A stretch of 64,000 nt of DNA from Nonomuraea rhodomycinica (lineage in GTDB: Bacteria; Actinomycetota; Actinomycetes; Streptosporangiales; Streptosporangiaceae), in assembly GCF_013363995.1 (NCBI RefSeq), contig NZ_JABWGO010000004.1, positions 496,001 through 560,000 on the forward strand, read 5' to 3'. The position numbers and the translations under genes were made by a program. Of this stretch, positions 53,199 through 61,541 are shown piece by piece; within the stretch, counting starts at the first letter, position 1; every line of letters begins with the position of its first letter. A model generated the notes under the pieces. It had not been told where the DNA came from, searched no databases, and saw nothing but the letters and a program-made list of their open reading frames with translations.

Positions 53199-56081
53199 AT
53201 GGCGGCCCCTCGTCACACCCCGATCACGCCTCGCGACGGAGTGTCCACCCTGGTCGGCCGCTGGCCCCTCCTCGGGCAACGGCGTCCGCTCGTGGTCTAT
53301 CTCGTCGGGATCGTGACTCTCGATCTCGTCGCGATCGTCCTGTTGGCGGTGTCCACCCCGCTCCGCTGGCCGGACATCATGGCGTTCGTCGCGCTCATGG
53401 CATGCGGTGCGGCGTGCATCGAGGCGACCAGACGTCTCGGCATGCCCGCCGGCGTCTCCCGCGACCTGCTCTCGGCGTGGTGGCTGCCGGTGGCACTGCT
53501 GCTGCCGTCCTTGTACGCCCTGCTCGCGCCGATCGTGTTGCAGATCCTCCTGCAATGGCGGGTGAGGGCGACGGTGCTGCATCGCCGGGTGTTCAGCTCG
53601 GCCGCCATCGGGCTCGCGGGCTGCGCCGCCTCGATGACCTTCCACCGGCTGGTGCCCGATCCAGCGGCGCTGACCCGCGGCGCCATCGAGCCGATCGGCT
53701 GGGCGGTGGCAGCCGCCGTGGTGTTCGCCCTGCTCAACACGTCACTCATCGCCCTGGCCGCGCACATGGCCGATCCGGAGGTGCCGTGGCGCTCGGTCCT
53801 GTGGGACAAGGAGAGCGCCCTGCTCGACGTGGTGGAACTGTGTCTGGGCGTCAGCGTGGCCATCTCGGCCGGACTCAATCTCGTCCTGCTGATCCTCGCG
53901 CTGCCGCCCGTCGTGCTGCTGCAACGCAGCCTCCTGCATGCCCAGCTCCAGGCGGCCGCCCGCACCGACCCCAAGACCGGCCTGCTGAACGCGGCGGCGT
54001 GGCAGCGTGAGGCCGACACCGAGATCGTCCGCGCCCGGCGCACCGGCGAGACGCTGGCGCTCCTCATCGTCGACATCGACCACTTCAAACGGGTCAACGA
54101 CCGTCACGGCCACCTCGTCGGCGACCAGGTGCTGGCCGGAGTGGCGGCCACGCTGCGCAGCCAGCTGCGCGAGTACGACGTGGTAGGCCGCTTCGGCGGG
54201 GAGGAGTTCGTGGTCCTCCTGCCGGGGGCCGACGTCCACGAGGGGCGCCAGGTCGCCGAACGCCTCCGCAACCGGATCAGCCACATGGCGGTCGCCGCCG
54301 ACGACGACGCCATGATCACCGTGACGATCTCGGTAGGCGTCGCGATCATGAGCCTGCACGGCGACGATCTCATAGAGCTCCTGGCCGCCGCCGACCTGGC
54401 CCTCTACCGAGCCAAAGAACTGGGCCGCGACCGCATCTGCCTCCCCGTCATCCAGCCCACCCACCTCGCCGACCCCCAGACGGCCGCGATCCCCGTCCCC
54501 TCATTCCCCGAAGACCCACACCCTGAAGGCTCAACCCCGGAAGACCCACACCTCGAGTCTCCACACCCCGAAGGCTCGCGCGCGGAGGGCGCCCACTCGG
54601 ACGGCTCGCGCAAGGAAGGGGCGCGCGCGGAGCGAGAGCGCTCGGAAGGCTCGCGCTCGGAAGGGCCGCGCGCGGAGGGAGAGCACTCGGAGAGCTCGCG
54701 TTCGGCAGAATCATGCTCGGAAGGGCCACGCCTCGAAGGCTCGGGTCCGGAGGGGGCGCGCTCGGAGGACTCGACCTCGGAGGAGGCGCGCTTCGGGAGA
54801 TCGGCCTCGGAAAGCCCGCGCCCTGAAGAGTCAGGCCCTGCAGAGTCAGGGCCTGCCGAGTCGCGCTCGGAAGGGTCGCGTCTGGGAGATTCACGCGTGG
54901 AGGAGGTGCGCTCCGAGGGCTCGGGTTCGGACGGTGCGCGCTTGGAGAGGCCACGCCTTGAGGATTGGGGCTCGGAGGGGGCTCGCTCGAAAGGCTCACG
55001 CCCTGACGAGTCACGCTTGGAAGGGTCACGCCTCCAAGACTCATCCCCGTCGCCAGACCGCCCACCGCACCCGGACCTGTATTCAATGCCGGATCCCTCG
55101 TCCGCCCCGCACTCTTACGTGACGCGGGACTGCCCCTCAGACCCGGCCACCGATCCAGGGCCGGACTGCGCGCTGGTGACCGATGCCTATCCAGGGGCGG
55201 ACTGTTCACTGATCACTGATGCCTATCCGGGGTCGGAACCTTCGCTGCCCCTGGAGGCTTCTGCCGGGCCGGATCGTTCGCCGGCCACGGACGCTTATCC
55301 GGGGTCGGGTTGTTCACCGATCGCGGAGCTTCACTCGACGTCGGAGCGTTCACTGGAGTCAGTGTTCGGCTCATCTTCGGACGGTGGCTCACCTGTCCCA
55401 GACCCTCATCCATGGGCCGACCCTTCACCAGAACCGGAGCCACGCTCGGCGCCGGACCGTCCACCGATCCCGGGCTCGTCGCACATCCCAAAGCCCCCAG
55501 CCACCCCCGATCACTCCCTGACGGAAGACTCCCCGCTCGCAGGGTCCTCGGTCTTTTCGATCATCCAGGGGTCGCCTCCAGCCCCAGAGCCGTGGACCCC
55601 CACTGAGCCGCCGCAGACGGACGAACCTCAGCCGACACCTCCACAGCTCTCAGACCACCCTCCACATACGGGAGCGACCCCCGACGCCGGCCATCCGGCC
55701 ACACCCGAATGCTCCGATCTCCGCGACAGGCCAGCGCCAGTCGATCAGCCGCCGACGACGCAGATTTCGTTCTCATCTGCTGAGCCTCCACAAGCCGCCG
55801 ACCCGCCAGAAGCCATCGATCAAGCTTCTGTCGACGGCCCACTGCCGCTCATTGAGCGTCCACATATTGATGAGCAGCCTCAGAGTGACGAAGCGCCACG
55901 GGTGGTCGAATCCCCAAGTGCTGTCGTCGTCCGACAGGCACCGGATCGCGGCTTCGCGCAGCACGACGCCGACCCGCATCTCGCCTCCGATCCGTCGCTG
56001 CCGGACACAGCCTCCGCGCCCACCAGTGATCGGCCCACCGGGAGCGACAAGACGGGCGCCGGCGACGAGCCGGTCACATGA
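53199..56081 (+). CDS. Membrane diguanylate cyclase with very long disordered C-terminal tail
   Basis: 960-residue protein. Residues 30-245 contain six or more transmembrane helices, residues 255-415 a GGDEF domain with intact GGEEF (333-337), metal Asp in VDIDHFKRVN and inhibitory-site RxxD (Arg324-Asp327), so it should make cyclic di-GMP. Residues 425-960 are low complexity: first about 190 residues of (S/A)EG(S/P)R-type repeats rich in Ser, Glu, Gly and Arg, then Pro/Ser/Asp-rich sequence with DAYPGS/DAYPGA recurring three times. ATG 53199 follows GGAGGAGA. No EAL domain. The tail is not a known GGDEF partner. Confidence 0.85.
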   Translation: MAAPRHTPITPRDGVSTLVGRWPLLGQRRPLVVYLVGIVTLDLVAIVLLAVSTPLRWPDIMAFVALMACGAACIEATRRLGMPAGVSRDLLSAWWLPVALLLPSLYALLAPIVLQILLQWRVRATVLHRRVFSSAAIGLAGCAASMTFHRLVPDPAALTRGAIEPIGWAVAAAVVFALLNTSLIALAAHMADPEVPWRSVLWDKESALLDVVELCLGVSVAISAGLNLVLLILALPPVVLLQRSLLHAQLQAAARTDPKTGLLNAAAWQREADTEIVRARRTGETLALLIVDIDHFKRVNDRHGHLVGDQVLAGVAATLRSQLREYDVVGRFGGEEFVVLLPGADVHEGRQVAERLRNRISHMAVAADDDAMITVTISVGVAIMSLHGDDLIELLAAADLALYRAKELGRDRICLPVIQPTHLADPQTAAIPVPSFPEDPHPEGSTPEDPHLESPHPEGSRAEGAHSDGSRKEGARAERERSEGSRSEGPRAEGEHSESSRSAESCSEGPRLEGSGPEGARSEDSTSEEARFGRSASESPRPEESGPAESGPAESRSEGSRLGDSRVEEVRSEGSGSDGARLERPRLEDWGSEGARSKGSRPDESRLEGSRLQDSSPSPDRPPHPDLYSMPDPSSAPHSYVTRDCPSDPATDPGPDCALVTDAYPGADCSLITDAYPGSEPSLPLEASAGPDRSPATDAYPGSGCSPIAELHSTSERSLESVFGSSSDGGSPVPDPHPWADPSPEPEPRSAPDRPPIPGSSHIPKPPATPDHSLTEDSPLAGSSVFSIIQGSPPAPEPWTPTEPPQTDEPQPTPPQLSDHPPHTGATPDAGHPATPECSDLRDRPAPVDQPPTTQISFSSAEPPQAADPPEAIDQASVDGPLPLIERPHIDEQPQSDEAPRVVESPSAVVVRQAPDRGFAQHDADPHLASDPSLPDTASAPTSDRPTGSDKTGAGDEPVT
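54460..55330 (+). repeat. Degenerate coding repeats in the cyclase tail
   Basis: Imperfect 15-18-base units on the theme TCGGAAGGCTCGCGC (54580-55040), followed by longer units around GATGCCTATCCAGGG (55180-55310). Both are in frame and cause the low-complexity protein tail. Confidence 0.8.
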
Positions 56082-56139
56082 GGTCAAGTGATTAGAAGAG
56101 GCCACCGATCGCAAGGCGCTCCTCGATCGCGGCGGCTCG

Positions 56140-56229
56140 GCGATCGCAAGAGGCTCCGGACCCCAAGAGACTCTGCGATCGCAAGAGGCTCCGGGTCCTA
56201 AGAGACTCTGCGATCGCAAGAGGCGACGG
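56140..56229. repeat. 35-bp tandem repeat carrying GCGATCGC
   Basis: Two complete copies (56140-56174 and 56175-56209, five mismatches by eye) and a partial third (56210-56229). Each opens with the octamer palindrome GCGATCGC followed by AAGAGGC. They lie just beyond the cyclase stop, in the 263-base gap shared with the convergent ABC gene. Confidence 0.88.
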
Positions 56230-56281
56230 AATCTCGCAAGATCAGCTGGCTGGCACCCGTGGTGAGCACGCGTGGTGAACC

Positions 56282-56390
56282 GAGCTGGTCGTCAGGCGTG
56301 GTCAACGGCGTTGCCGTCACGCATGGTCAGCACCGAGCTGGCCGTCACGCATGGTCAGTATCGAGCTGGCCGTCACGCATGGTCAGTACC
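56282..56390 (-). repeat. 28-bp tandem repeat over the end of the ABC ATPase gene, with two micro-ORFs
   Basis: Four units: 56282-56309, 56310-56334, 56335-56362, 56363-56390, on the theme GAGCTGGCCGTCACGCATGGTCAGTACC. The two rightmost cover the last codons of the ABC ATPase (MRDGQLDTDHA-stop). Because 28 is not a multiple of three, the copies restart out of frame: 56352-56317 encodes MRDGQLGADHA and 56324-56292 encodes MRDGNAVDHA, each overlapping the previous stop by eight bases (ATGCGTGA). The ATPase C-terminus was probably redefined by the duplication. Confidence 0.85.
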
Positions 56391-57022
56391 GTGTCCACAG
56401 CCGACAGACTGGCCAGGTCGTGCGTGACCATCACCGTGGCCAGGTCGTTGCGCCTGGTCAGCTCGGCCAGGAGGGAAACGACCCGCTCGCCGCGCTCATG
56501 GTCGAGCGCGCTGGTGGGTTCGTCGACGAGCAGCACCTCAGGCTCGTTCATCAGGGCGCGGGCGATGTTGACCCGCTGCCTCTCACCGCCCGACATCTGG
56601 TGCGGCCGCTTGTGCTCCTTGCCGCCCAGGTCCACGGACAGCAGCAGCTCACGGGCCCGGGCAGCCGCCGCGCGGAGTGAGCCGCCGGCCAGGTGCGCCA
56701 CAACCAGCAGCTGGTCGAGGGCGGTGAGCGAAGGCAGCAGGTTCGCCTGCTGGAACACGATCCCGACGTGGTCGCGGCGAACGCGGGTCCTGGCCGCCTG
56801 GCCCATGGCCGACACCTCTTGTCCGGCCACGGACACGGTGCCGGAGGTGGGAGTGATCAGGGTGGCGGCCACAGCCAGCAGACTGGACTTGCCCGAGCCT
56901 GACGGCCCCACGACGGCGGTGAACTCCCCAGGAGCGACCGCCAGGTCGACGTGGTCGAGCGCGGTCAGCGTCCGGTCGCCATCGGGGTAGGTCAGGACGA
57001 TGTCGGTGAGCTTCAGTGTCAT
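56345..57022 (-). CDS. ABC transporter ATP-binding protein (MacB/DevA-like)
   Basis: 225-residue ATPase: Walker A GPSGSGKSS, Q-loop GIVFQQANLLPSLTALDQLLV, signature MSGGERQRVNIARAL, Walker B VLLVDEPTSALD, H-loop VTHDL. Partner of the FtsX-like permease upstream, from which it is separated by a 268-base micro-ORF relay. The ATG sits on the stop of the last micro-ORF (ATGA) with GGAG eight bases upstream. The last residues lie in a tandem repeat. Confidence 0.92.
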   Translation of the reverse strand: MTLKLTDIVLTYPDGDRTLTALDHVDLAVAPGEFTAVVGPSGSGKSSLLAVAATLITPTSGTVSVAGQEVSAMGQAARTRVRRDHVGIVFQQANLLPSLTALDQLLVVAHLAGGSLRAAAARARELLLSVDLGGKEHKRPHQMSGGERQRVNIARALMNEPEVLLVDEPTSALDHERGERVVSLLAELTRRNDLATVMVTHDLASLSAVDTVLTMRDGQLDTDHA

Positions 57023-57294
57023 CGGGATGCTCCGGGGGTGGTGCACGGGTCGAGGGAGTCCGCGGGATTCCATGTCATGGGGACTCCTGGGGTGGTCAGC
57101 GAGGTCAACGAGTCGGTGGGGTTGGGTGTCATTGCGCTGTTCTGGGGGCGTTGAGCGGGCCGAAGAGTTCGGTGGGGTTCGTCGGCGTCATCGGGAAGTC
57201 TCCTGGCCGGCCTGGGCGGACGAGGGGCCGGCGGGGTTGGGTGTCATTGGGGTGGTCTGGGTGGGCCGGGGGAGACGGCGGAGGTGAGGGTCAC
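57019..57294 (-). other. Relay of overlapping micro-ORFs between permease and ATPase genes
   Basis: Minus strand, in order: 57294-57244 (GTG; MTLTSAVSPGPPRPPQ), 57247-57188 (MTPNPAGPSSAQAGQETSR), 57191-57129 (20 codons, starting MTPTNPTELF), 57132-57019 (37 codons). The last is an in-frame doubling: 57132 MTPNPTDSLTSLTTPGVP, then 57078 MTWNPADSLDPCTTPGASR. All five junctions, from the permease stop (GTGA at 57294) to the ATPase start (ATGA at 57022), are four-base start/stop overlaps. AGGAG or GGAG precedes the starts at 57294, 57191, 57078 and 57022. The units begin like the ATPase (MTLKLTD) and two end like the permease (GASR), so they look like diverged copies of the original gene junction. 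Confidence 0.8.
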
Positions 57295-58352
57295 CGGGAT
57301 GCTCCGAGGGCGGTCAGGGGGTCGACGGAGGTGATCTTGCGGATGGCCAGTGCCGCCCCGAGGGCGCCGAGCGCGACCATGACCGCGACGGGCAGGACCG
57401 TGGTGGCCACCGACAGCACGAACGGGACCGTGCCCTTCGCCACCGCTCCGAGCGCCGCTCCCAGCGCGCCGCCGATGCCGGCCCCCAGGAGAAGGACGAT
57501 GACGGCCTGGGCCAGCGCGTCGAGCAGCAGGTAGCCGGTGCTCGCGCCGAGCGCCTTGAGCACGGCGACGTCGGCGCGCCGCTGGATCGTCCAGACGGTG
57601 AAGAACGCGCCGATGACCAGCGCGGAGATCGCGAACAGGAACCCGCGCATGAGCTGGAGCGAGCCGTTCTCCGAGGTGAACGAGCCGATGGCGGCGGGCG
57701 CGTCGGACAGGGGGACGGTCATGGTGCCCAGCCGCTTGTCGGCCCCCGCCAGGTCGGGCGTGCCGTCGGTGCGCAGGGCCAGGACGGTCGCCACGGTGTC
57801 GGCGCCGCTCTGGCGGCCCAGCCATTCCCAGTCGTCGATGCTGATCCAGGCGACGGGGGTGTGGCTGTAGGAGGCGGCGCCGCCGGTACCGGCGACGGTG
57901 AGGTCCCGGCCGGCGAGCTGCACCTTGTCGCCGACGGCGAGGCCGCTGTCGGCGGCGAGTGCGCTCGACAGCACGATCTTGCCTGTGCCGACCGACGGCG
58001 GGGACAGCTCGCCGCCGGGCTGGACGCCGAAGACGGCCGCCGCGGCGCCGGAGTCGCCGTAGCTGAGCCGTCCCATGGAGACGCCGAGCCGCTCGGCGGT
58101 GACGCCGCCCACCTTGCGCCATTCCTGCCAGGTCCGGTCGGTGATGCGGCTGTCGGAGAAGGCGGGCTTGTCGCCGCCGGCGAAGACGACGTGGTCGGCG
58201 GGCAGGTTCTCCACCGCCGAGATGTTCTCCTGGGCCAGCCCGGCGGTGAGGCCGGACAGCATGGTCACCAGCAGCGTGATGAGGAAGACGACCCCGCCCA
58301 TGAGGGCGAAGCGCCCCTTGGCGAAGCGCAGGTCTCTGAGCGCCACGAACAC
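57291..58352 (-). CDS. FtsX/DevC-like ABC permease
   Basis: 353-residue permease: N-terminal helix (VALRDLRFAKGRFALMGGVVFLITLLVTMLSG), a periplasm-type domain of about 190 residues, then three C-terminal helices (GFLFAISALVIGAFFTVWTIQRRADVAVLKALGAS, then two more). This is the MacB/DevC topology used in tripartite-like or peptide exporters. GTG 58352 has GGGGGG about seven bases upstream. It ends ...ALGASR with the TGA overlapping the first micro-ORF. Confidence 0.88.
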   Translation of the reverse strand: MFVALRDLRFAKGRFALMGGVVFLITLLVTMLSGLTAGLAQENISAVENLPADHVVFAGGDKPAFSDSRITDRTWQEWRKVGGVTAERLGVSMGRLSYGDSGAAAAVFGVQPGGELSPPSVGTGKIVLSSALAADSGLAVGDKVQLAGRDLTVAGTGGAASYSHTPVAWISIDDWEWLGRQSGADTVATVLALRTDGTPDLAGADKRLGTMTVPLSDAPAAIGSFTSENGSLQLMRGFLFAISALVIGAFFTVWTIQRRADVAVLKALGASTGYLLLDALAQAVIVLLLGAGIGGALGAALGAVAKGTVPFVLSVATTVLPVAVMVALGALGAALAIRKITSVDPLTALGASR

Positions 58353-58515
58353 GGCGCAGCCCCCCGTTGTGTATGGGTTGGACACGGACCAATCCAGGCT
58401 GGGGCAGCCGGTCGGGCCTGTGCGTCGCTCCTTCGGCCCGGCTGGAATACACCTTTTGTACGATGTGGCGCACGACGGGCCTCGCCTAAGCTGAGCAGGA
58501 CATGCTGAGCGAGAG

Positions 58516-59718
58516 ATGATGGACTTTCCGTTCCCGCCCGCCCTCCGGCTCCTGAGATGGGCCATCCACGGCACGTTCGCGATCCTCCTGGTGATCGCGG
58601 TCGCCGGAGTCGCACGAGAGGGACGCGGCGTCCTGGCGGTGGGCGGCGTGCTGCTGCTCGTCCTCTACGCGGCCGGGATCGTCGTCGAGGGGCGGCTGCC
58701 GCACTTCGGCGGGCGCACGCACCTGCTGCTCGGCCGGATCTGGCTGGTGACGGTCACCCTCGGCTGGGCGGCGCTGGTGCTGGCCGCGCCGCAGTTCGTC
58801 TGGCTGGCCTTCCCGCTGTTCTTCGCCTACCTCCACCTGCTGCCGCTGGCCGTCGCGCTGCCCGGGGTGGCCGTGCTGACGGTGGGAGCCATCGGGGCGG
58901 CCGGCTGGCACACCGGCACGATGACCGCGGCCCAGGTGATCGGGCCCACGATCGGCGCGGTCGTGGCCACGCTGATGGCGCTGGTCTACAAGGCCCTGTA
59001 CGTCGAGAGCGAGCAGCGCCGGATCCTGATCGACGACCTGGTACGCACCCGCGGCAAGCTCGTCGAGGCCGAGAGCGACGCCGCCCGGCTGACCGAGCGC
59101 GAGCGCCTGGCCAGGGAGATCCATGACACGCTGGCGCAGGGCATGTCCAGCATCATCCTGCTCCTGCGCGCCGCCCGGCGCGACCTGACCGACCATCCGG
59201 ACGAGGCCGCGCTGCGCATCGCCGAGGCCGAGCGGGCGGCGCAGGACAACCTGGAGGAGGCGCGCAACTTCGTCAGGGCGCTGGCCCCGCCCGCCCTGCA
59301 GCACTCCTCGCTGACCGCCGCGCTGCGCCGGATCAGCGAGGCTGCCGTCGCGGGCAGCGCCACACGGACGCGCTTCGAGGTGTCCGGCGTGCCGGTGCCC
59401 TTGCCCGCCGACTACGACCTGGTGCTGCTGCGGGTCGCCCAGGGCGCGCTGGGCAACGTCAGCCGACACTCCGGGGCCGCCAACGGCCGGGTGACCCTCA
59501 CGTACCTGGACGACATGGTGGTGCTGGACGTCTACGACGACGGGCGCGGCTTCGACCCGGACCGGCCCAGGAACCCGAAGACCGGCACCGGGTACGGGCT
59601 GCGGGTCATGCGCGACCGGGTGACCGCCCTCGGCGGGACCCTCACCGTCGAGTCGGCCCCCGGCGAGGGAACCGCCGTCGCCGCCACGCTGCCGTTGCCC
59701 GCGAGGGAGGTACGGTGA
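58516..59718 (+). CDS. NarL-family sensor histidine kinase
   Basis: 400-residue kinase with five or six N-terminal transmembrane helices (15-160), a HisKA_3 dimerisation domain with phosphoacceptor His203 (REIHDTLAQGM) and a C-terminal HATPase (LLRVAQGALGNVSRHSG N-box, DDGRGFDP, GTGYGLRVMRDR). Divergent from the ABC permease by 163 bases; the pair with the following response regulator probably senses the substrate of that exporter. ATG 58516 or 58519. Confidence 0.92.
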   Translation: MMDFPFPPALRLLRWAIHGTFAILLVIAVAGVAREGRGVLAVGGVLLLVLYAAGIVVEGRLPHFGGRTHLLLGRIWLVTVTLGWAALVLAAPQFVWLAFPLFFAYLHLLPLAVALPGVAVLTVGAIGAAGWHTGTMTAAQVIGPTIGAVVATLMALVYKALYVESEQRRILIDDLVRTRGKLVEAESDAARLTERERLAREIHDTLAQGMSSIILLLRAARRDLTDHPDEAALRIAEAERAAQDNLEEARNFVRALAPPALQHSSLTAALRRISEAAVAGSATRTRFEVSGVPVPLPADYDLVLLRVAQGALGNVSRHSGAANGRVTLTYLDDMVVLDVYDDGRGFDPDRPRNPKTGTGYGLRVMRDRVTALGGTLTVESAPGEGTAVAATLPLPAREVR

Positions 59719-60338
59719 TCCGCGTCGTCCTGGTCGACGACCACCCCGTGGTGCGTTCGGGCATCCGCGCCATGCTCGCCGGGCAACCCGACGTCGAGCT
59801 GGTCGGCGAGGCGGCCACCGGAGAGGACGGCGTCGAGCTGGCCCGGCGGCTCGCCCCCGACGTGGTGCTGATGGACCTCCAGCTCGGCGCGGGCATCCAC
59901 GGGAGCGAGGCGACCAGGCGGATCGTCGCCCTGGGCGGTCCACGCGTGCTGGTGCTCACCACCTTCGACACCGACGCCGACATCCTGGCCGCGATCGACG
60001 CGGGCGCGACCGGCTACCTCCTCAAGGACGCCCCCTCCGACGACCTCCACACCGCGATCCGCTCGGCCGCAGCCGGAAGCAGCGCGCTGGCGCCGAGCGT
60101 CGCCTCCCGTCTGCTGGGCAGGGTGCGCGCTCCCGACACGACTCTCACCCCGCGCGAGCTGGAGGTGCTCGGCCACGTCGCCGCCGGGCTGGGCAACCGG
60201 CAGATCAGCAGGGAGATGTTCCTGAGCGAGACCACCGTCAAGACCCACCTGGTGCACATCTACGCCAAGCTCGGCGTCGACTCGCGGACGGCGGCGGTCG
60301 CGGCGGCCATCAGGAAGGGCCTCATCCGTCCCTCCTGA
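59715..60338 (+). CDS. NarL/LuxR-type response regulator
   Basis: 207-residue response regulator: receiver (2-118) with Asp54 (VLMDLQLG) and LLKDAPSDDL; LuxR helix-turn-helix at 140-200 (LTPRELEVLGHVAAGLGNRQISREMFLSETTVKTHLVHIYAKLGV). GTG start overlapping the kinase stop (GTGA). Likely regulator of the divergent ABC operon. Confidence 0.93.
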   Translation: MIRVVLVDDHPVVRSGIRAMLAGQPDVELVGEAATGEDGVELARRLAPDVVLMDLQLGAGIHGSEATRRIVALGGPRVLVLTTFDTDADILAAIDAGATGYLLKDAPSDDLHTAIRSAAAGSSALAPSVASRLLGRVRAPDTTLTPRELEVLGHVAAGLGNRQISREMFLSETTVKTHLVHIYAKLGVDSRTAAVAAAIRKGLIRPS

Positions 60339-60486
60339 CCGACCACCTGCTCGTCTTCCGGGTCCTGCCCTTCCGGGACCCTCACCCTTCCAAGGCCCTC
60401 ACCCTCCGGGACGGGTGCGCGGGCGCTATGCCGGGCCGTCCTGCGGCGGGCTCAGGTGAGGGCGGGCGACGGGTGCAGGTCTCCCG

Positions 60487-60567
60487 TCGGCGGCCTCCGC
60501 GCCGTTCGGGCTTTCGGCGGCCTTCGCGCCGTTCGGGCCCTCGGGCGCCTCGCCGCTGTTCAGGCCC
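60487..60567. repeat. 27-bp tandem repeat over the stop codon of the NmrA gene
   Basis: Three units of 27 bases (60487-60513, 60514-60540, 60541-60567) on TCGGCGGCCTTCGCGCCGTTCGGGC. The third contains the TGA of the reductase (minus strand); in the other two that triplet is CGA. Confidence 0.88.
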
Positions 60568-61459
60568 GGCCGGCGACGGACGGGGAGCTCACCGGCACGG
60601 CCTCGACCACCACGTCCCGGACGGGGCGCGGCGCGGTGGGGAGGAGCGCGGTCAGGTCGGTGTCGCGGGCCTGGAGGAGTCCGGCGCCGGCGTTGGAGAA
60701 CAGCGAGATCGTGTGGGCGACCTGATAGGGCTCCAGCCCGAGGCCGGTCAGCGCGGCGCGCGCCGCGGACAGGGACATCGGGTGGTAGTCGACCCGGCGG
60801 CCCAGCGCGTCGCCCAGCGCGTCGGCGAGGTCCTGGCCGCCGATCGTCTCCACGCCCTCCAGCTCGTACGTCCTGCCCGCGTGACGGCCGCGCCGGCCCT
60901 CGGCGAGGTCGCGCTGGATCTCCGCCGCCACCCGGACGGCGACGTCGGCCAGGTCCCGCCTGGCCACCACGGACACCCGTCCCGCGCCGAACGCGGCGGC
61001 GAAGACGCCGGTCTCGGCCGCCGACGCCGCCGCGGCGGCGGCCAGGCCGGCGGGCAGCTCGGCGTACAGGCCGTTGCGCAGGATCGTCACGTCGAACGAG
61101 GCATCGGCGAGGCGCGCTTCGGTCCAGCGGTGCGGCAGCGCGATCGTCATCAGGCTGCCCGAGCCCGCCAGGCTGGTGTAGACGACGTGCCGGACACCCG
61201 CGGCCTCGGCCGCGTCGACCACGGCGCCGTGGCGGGCGAGCACCACGTCGTCCTCGGCGTACCCGGCCGAGACGAACACCAGGACGTCCACGCCGCGGAA
61301 ACCCTCGGCGAGTGACGCCGGGTCGTCGAAGTCGATCCGGCGGGCGGCCACCCCGTCACCCGAGCGGGTGCCGCCGACCACGTCGAGGCCCTCCTCGCCG
61401 GAGAGACCATGGAAGATCAGGCTGCCGAGCCCGCCGGAGATGCCGGTGACCAGAATCAT
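60560..61459 (-). CDS. NmrA/QOR2-type NAD(P)-dependent reductase
   Basis: 299-residue atypical short-chain dehydrogenase. The N-terminal Rossmann motif is TGISGGLGS; sequence follows the NAD(P)H:quinone oxidoreductase type 2 (YtfG) pattern (VDVLVFVSAGYAEDD, VRHVVYTSLAGS, TILRNGLYAE). ATG 61459 has AAGGAG six bases upstream. Divergent from an HxlR regulator as in Escherichia ytfG/ytfH, so quinone or aldehyde stress is a likely inducer. Confidence 0.88.
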   Translation of the reverse strand: MILVTGISGGLGSLIFHGLSGEEGLDVVGGTRSGDGVAARRIDFDDPASLAEGFRGVDVLVFVSAGYAEDDVVLARHGAVVDAAEAAGVRHVVYTSLAGSGSLMTIALPHRWTEARLADASFDVTILRNGLYAELPAGLAAAAAASAAETGVFAAAFGAGRVSVVARRDLADVAVRVAAEIQRDLAEGRRGRHAGRTYELEGVETIGGQDLADALGDALGRRVDYHPMSLSAARAALTGLGLEPYQVAHTISLFSNAGAGLLQARDTDLTALLPTAPRPVRDVVVEAVPVSSPSVAGRA

Positions 61460-61541
61460 TTGACGCTCCTTGACGTTGGTGCCGGAGAGAAACAGCACCG
61501 ATCATCCGCGCCGGACCGCGGGGCCGTAAGGAGGCACTCTC

